Of a stretch of 64,000 nt of DNA, positions 63,606 to 64,000 are shown one piece after another. How positions within the stretch are numbered: the stretch's first letter is position 1; each line of letters opens with the position of its first letter. Origin of the DNA: Stomorhina lunata (Eukaryota > Arthropoda > Insecta > Diptera > Rhiniidae); assembly GCA_933228675.1 (NCBI GenBank), contig OW121743.1, forward strand, positions 63,234,681-63,298,680, given 5' to 3'. The notes beneath the pieces were generated by a model. That model saw nothing but the letters and a program-made list of their open reading frames with translations. It was not told the DNA's origin and did no database searches. Made by a program: the position numbers and the translations under genes.

Positions 63606-64000
63606 AAAACTTTAAGCCAAACCGGACATTGAGCGAAATTTCAACCAAAAATAATTATTTTTTACTACGTCTATGAAGTAATTCATTAAGGAGTTTTGGA
63701 GTTATTGCAATTTTCCCCCAGAAATTTATGTCTTGAAAATTATCGTTTTCTTGAAATTTTCTATAGTAAAAGTTTCATACAAAGATAATGTTATGATGAA
63801 AATTTGTCTATTCATGAAATTTTATAATAATAAAAAATGTTCTATAGAAAATATTTATAAATGAAAATATTTCTATAGAAAACAATTTTAAATAAATATT
63901 TTTCAGTAGAAAAAAATTTTTAATGAAAATTTTTCTATAGAAAAAATTTTGTAATGAAAATTTTCTATAGAAAAAATTTTATAATGAAAATTTTTCTATA
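63606..64000 (+). repeat. Unique patch, then satellite C7 resumes to the window edge
   Basis: 63606-63740 shows nothing. From about 63740 the TATAATGAAAATTTTTCTAT units return and continue past the window. Confidence 0.75.

Overview
This window looks like a repeat-dominated, gene-free stretch of a higher-fly (Diptera) nuclear genome. The evidence is the extreme AT-richness, short spliceosomal introns of 64 and 72 nt in the one intact gene, DINE-1-like non-autonomous elements, a Jockey-like LINE with a (CAA)-type tail, and 28-32 bp AT-rich satellites. The species assignment is inference. I found no host protein gene, rRNA or functional tRNA. Every convincing coding region belongs to a transposon.

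Layout. 1-784: remnants of three local repeat families. 785-12494: two almost identical autonomous Helitrons in direct tandem, 2 bp apart. The second carries an intact three-exon Rep/helicase gene; the first has a damaged exon 1. 12696-14242: a 12-bp minisatellite. 15582-18660 and 20646-25185: large satellite blocks, including 3.8 kb of a 28-bp repeat. 25245-38785: an accessory zone of two tRNA-derived SINE-like copies, several DINE-1/HINE-like elements (some nested), a small non-autonomous Helitron inside one of them, and a hAT MITE inside another. 40281-41640 and 43011-44572: two more satellites. 46874-48682: an internally deleted LINE on the minus strand. 48991-50765: a second copy of the small Helitron, apparently fused to a new 3' terminus. 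52808-55748: the most interesting object, described next. 55762-61965: more satellites. 62773-63605: minus-strand HINE-like ends.

The 52808-55748 element is built from identical 463-bp units in two divergent arms, about 3.7 units on the minus strand and 2.6 on the plus strand, meeting at a short spacer. A 13-bp direct repeat lies at both outer edges. Each unit contains a sequence that folds by eye as a type I hammerhead ribozyme: CTGATGA, a helix II hairpin, GAAA, a tiny self-complementary helix III, an AUC cleavage triplet, and helix I. Seven ribozyme copies are present, four minus and three plus. Tandem hammerhead units flanked by a duplication match what is known of metazoan retrozymes and Penelope-associated hammerheads. 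I therefore propose a young retrozyme-like retroelement. The inverted layout and a C-A pair at the base of helix II are unusual.

How the parts relate: the Helitron Rep/helicase could mobilise the first family only, because the small Helitrons have different ends. The retrozyme-like element, SINEs, HINEs and MITEs encode nothing and depend on machinery elsewhere. The satellites are variants of one theme (CTATAG flanked by A4-5T4-5 tracts), each homogenised locally, and they serve as the landing ground for the Helitrons and the ribozyme element.
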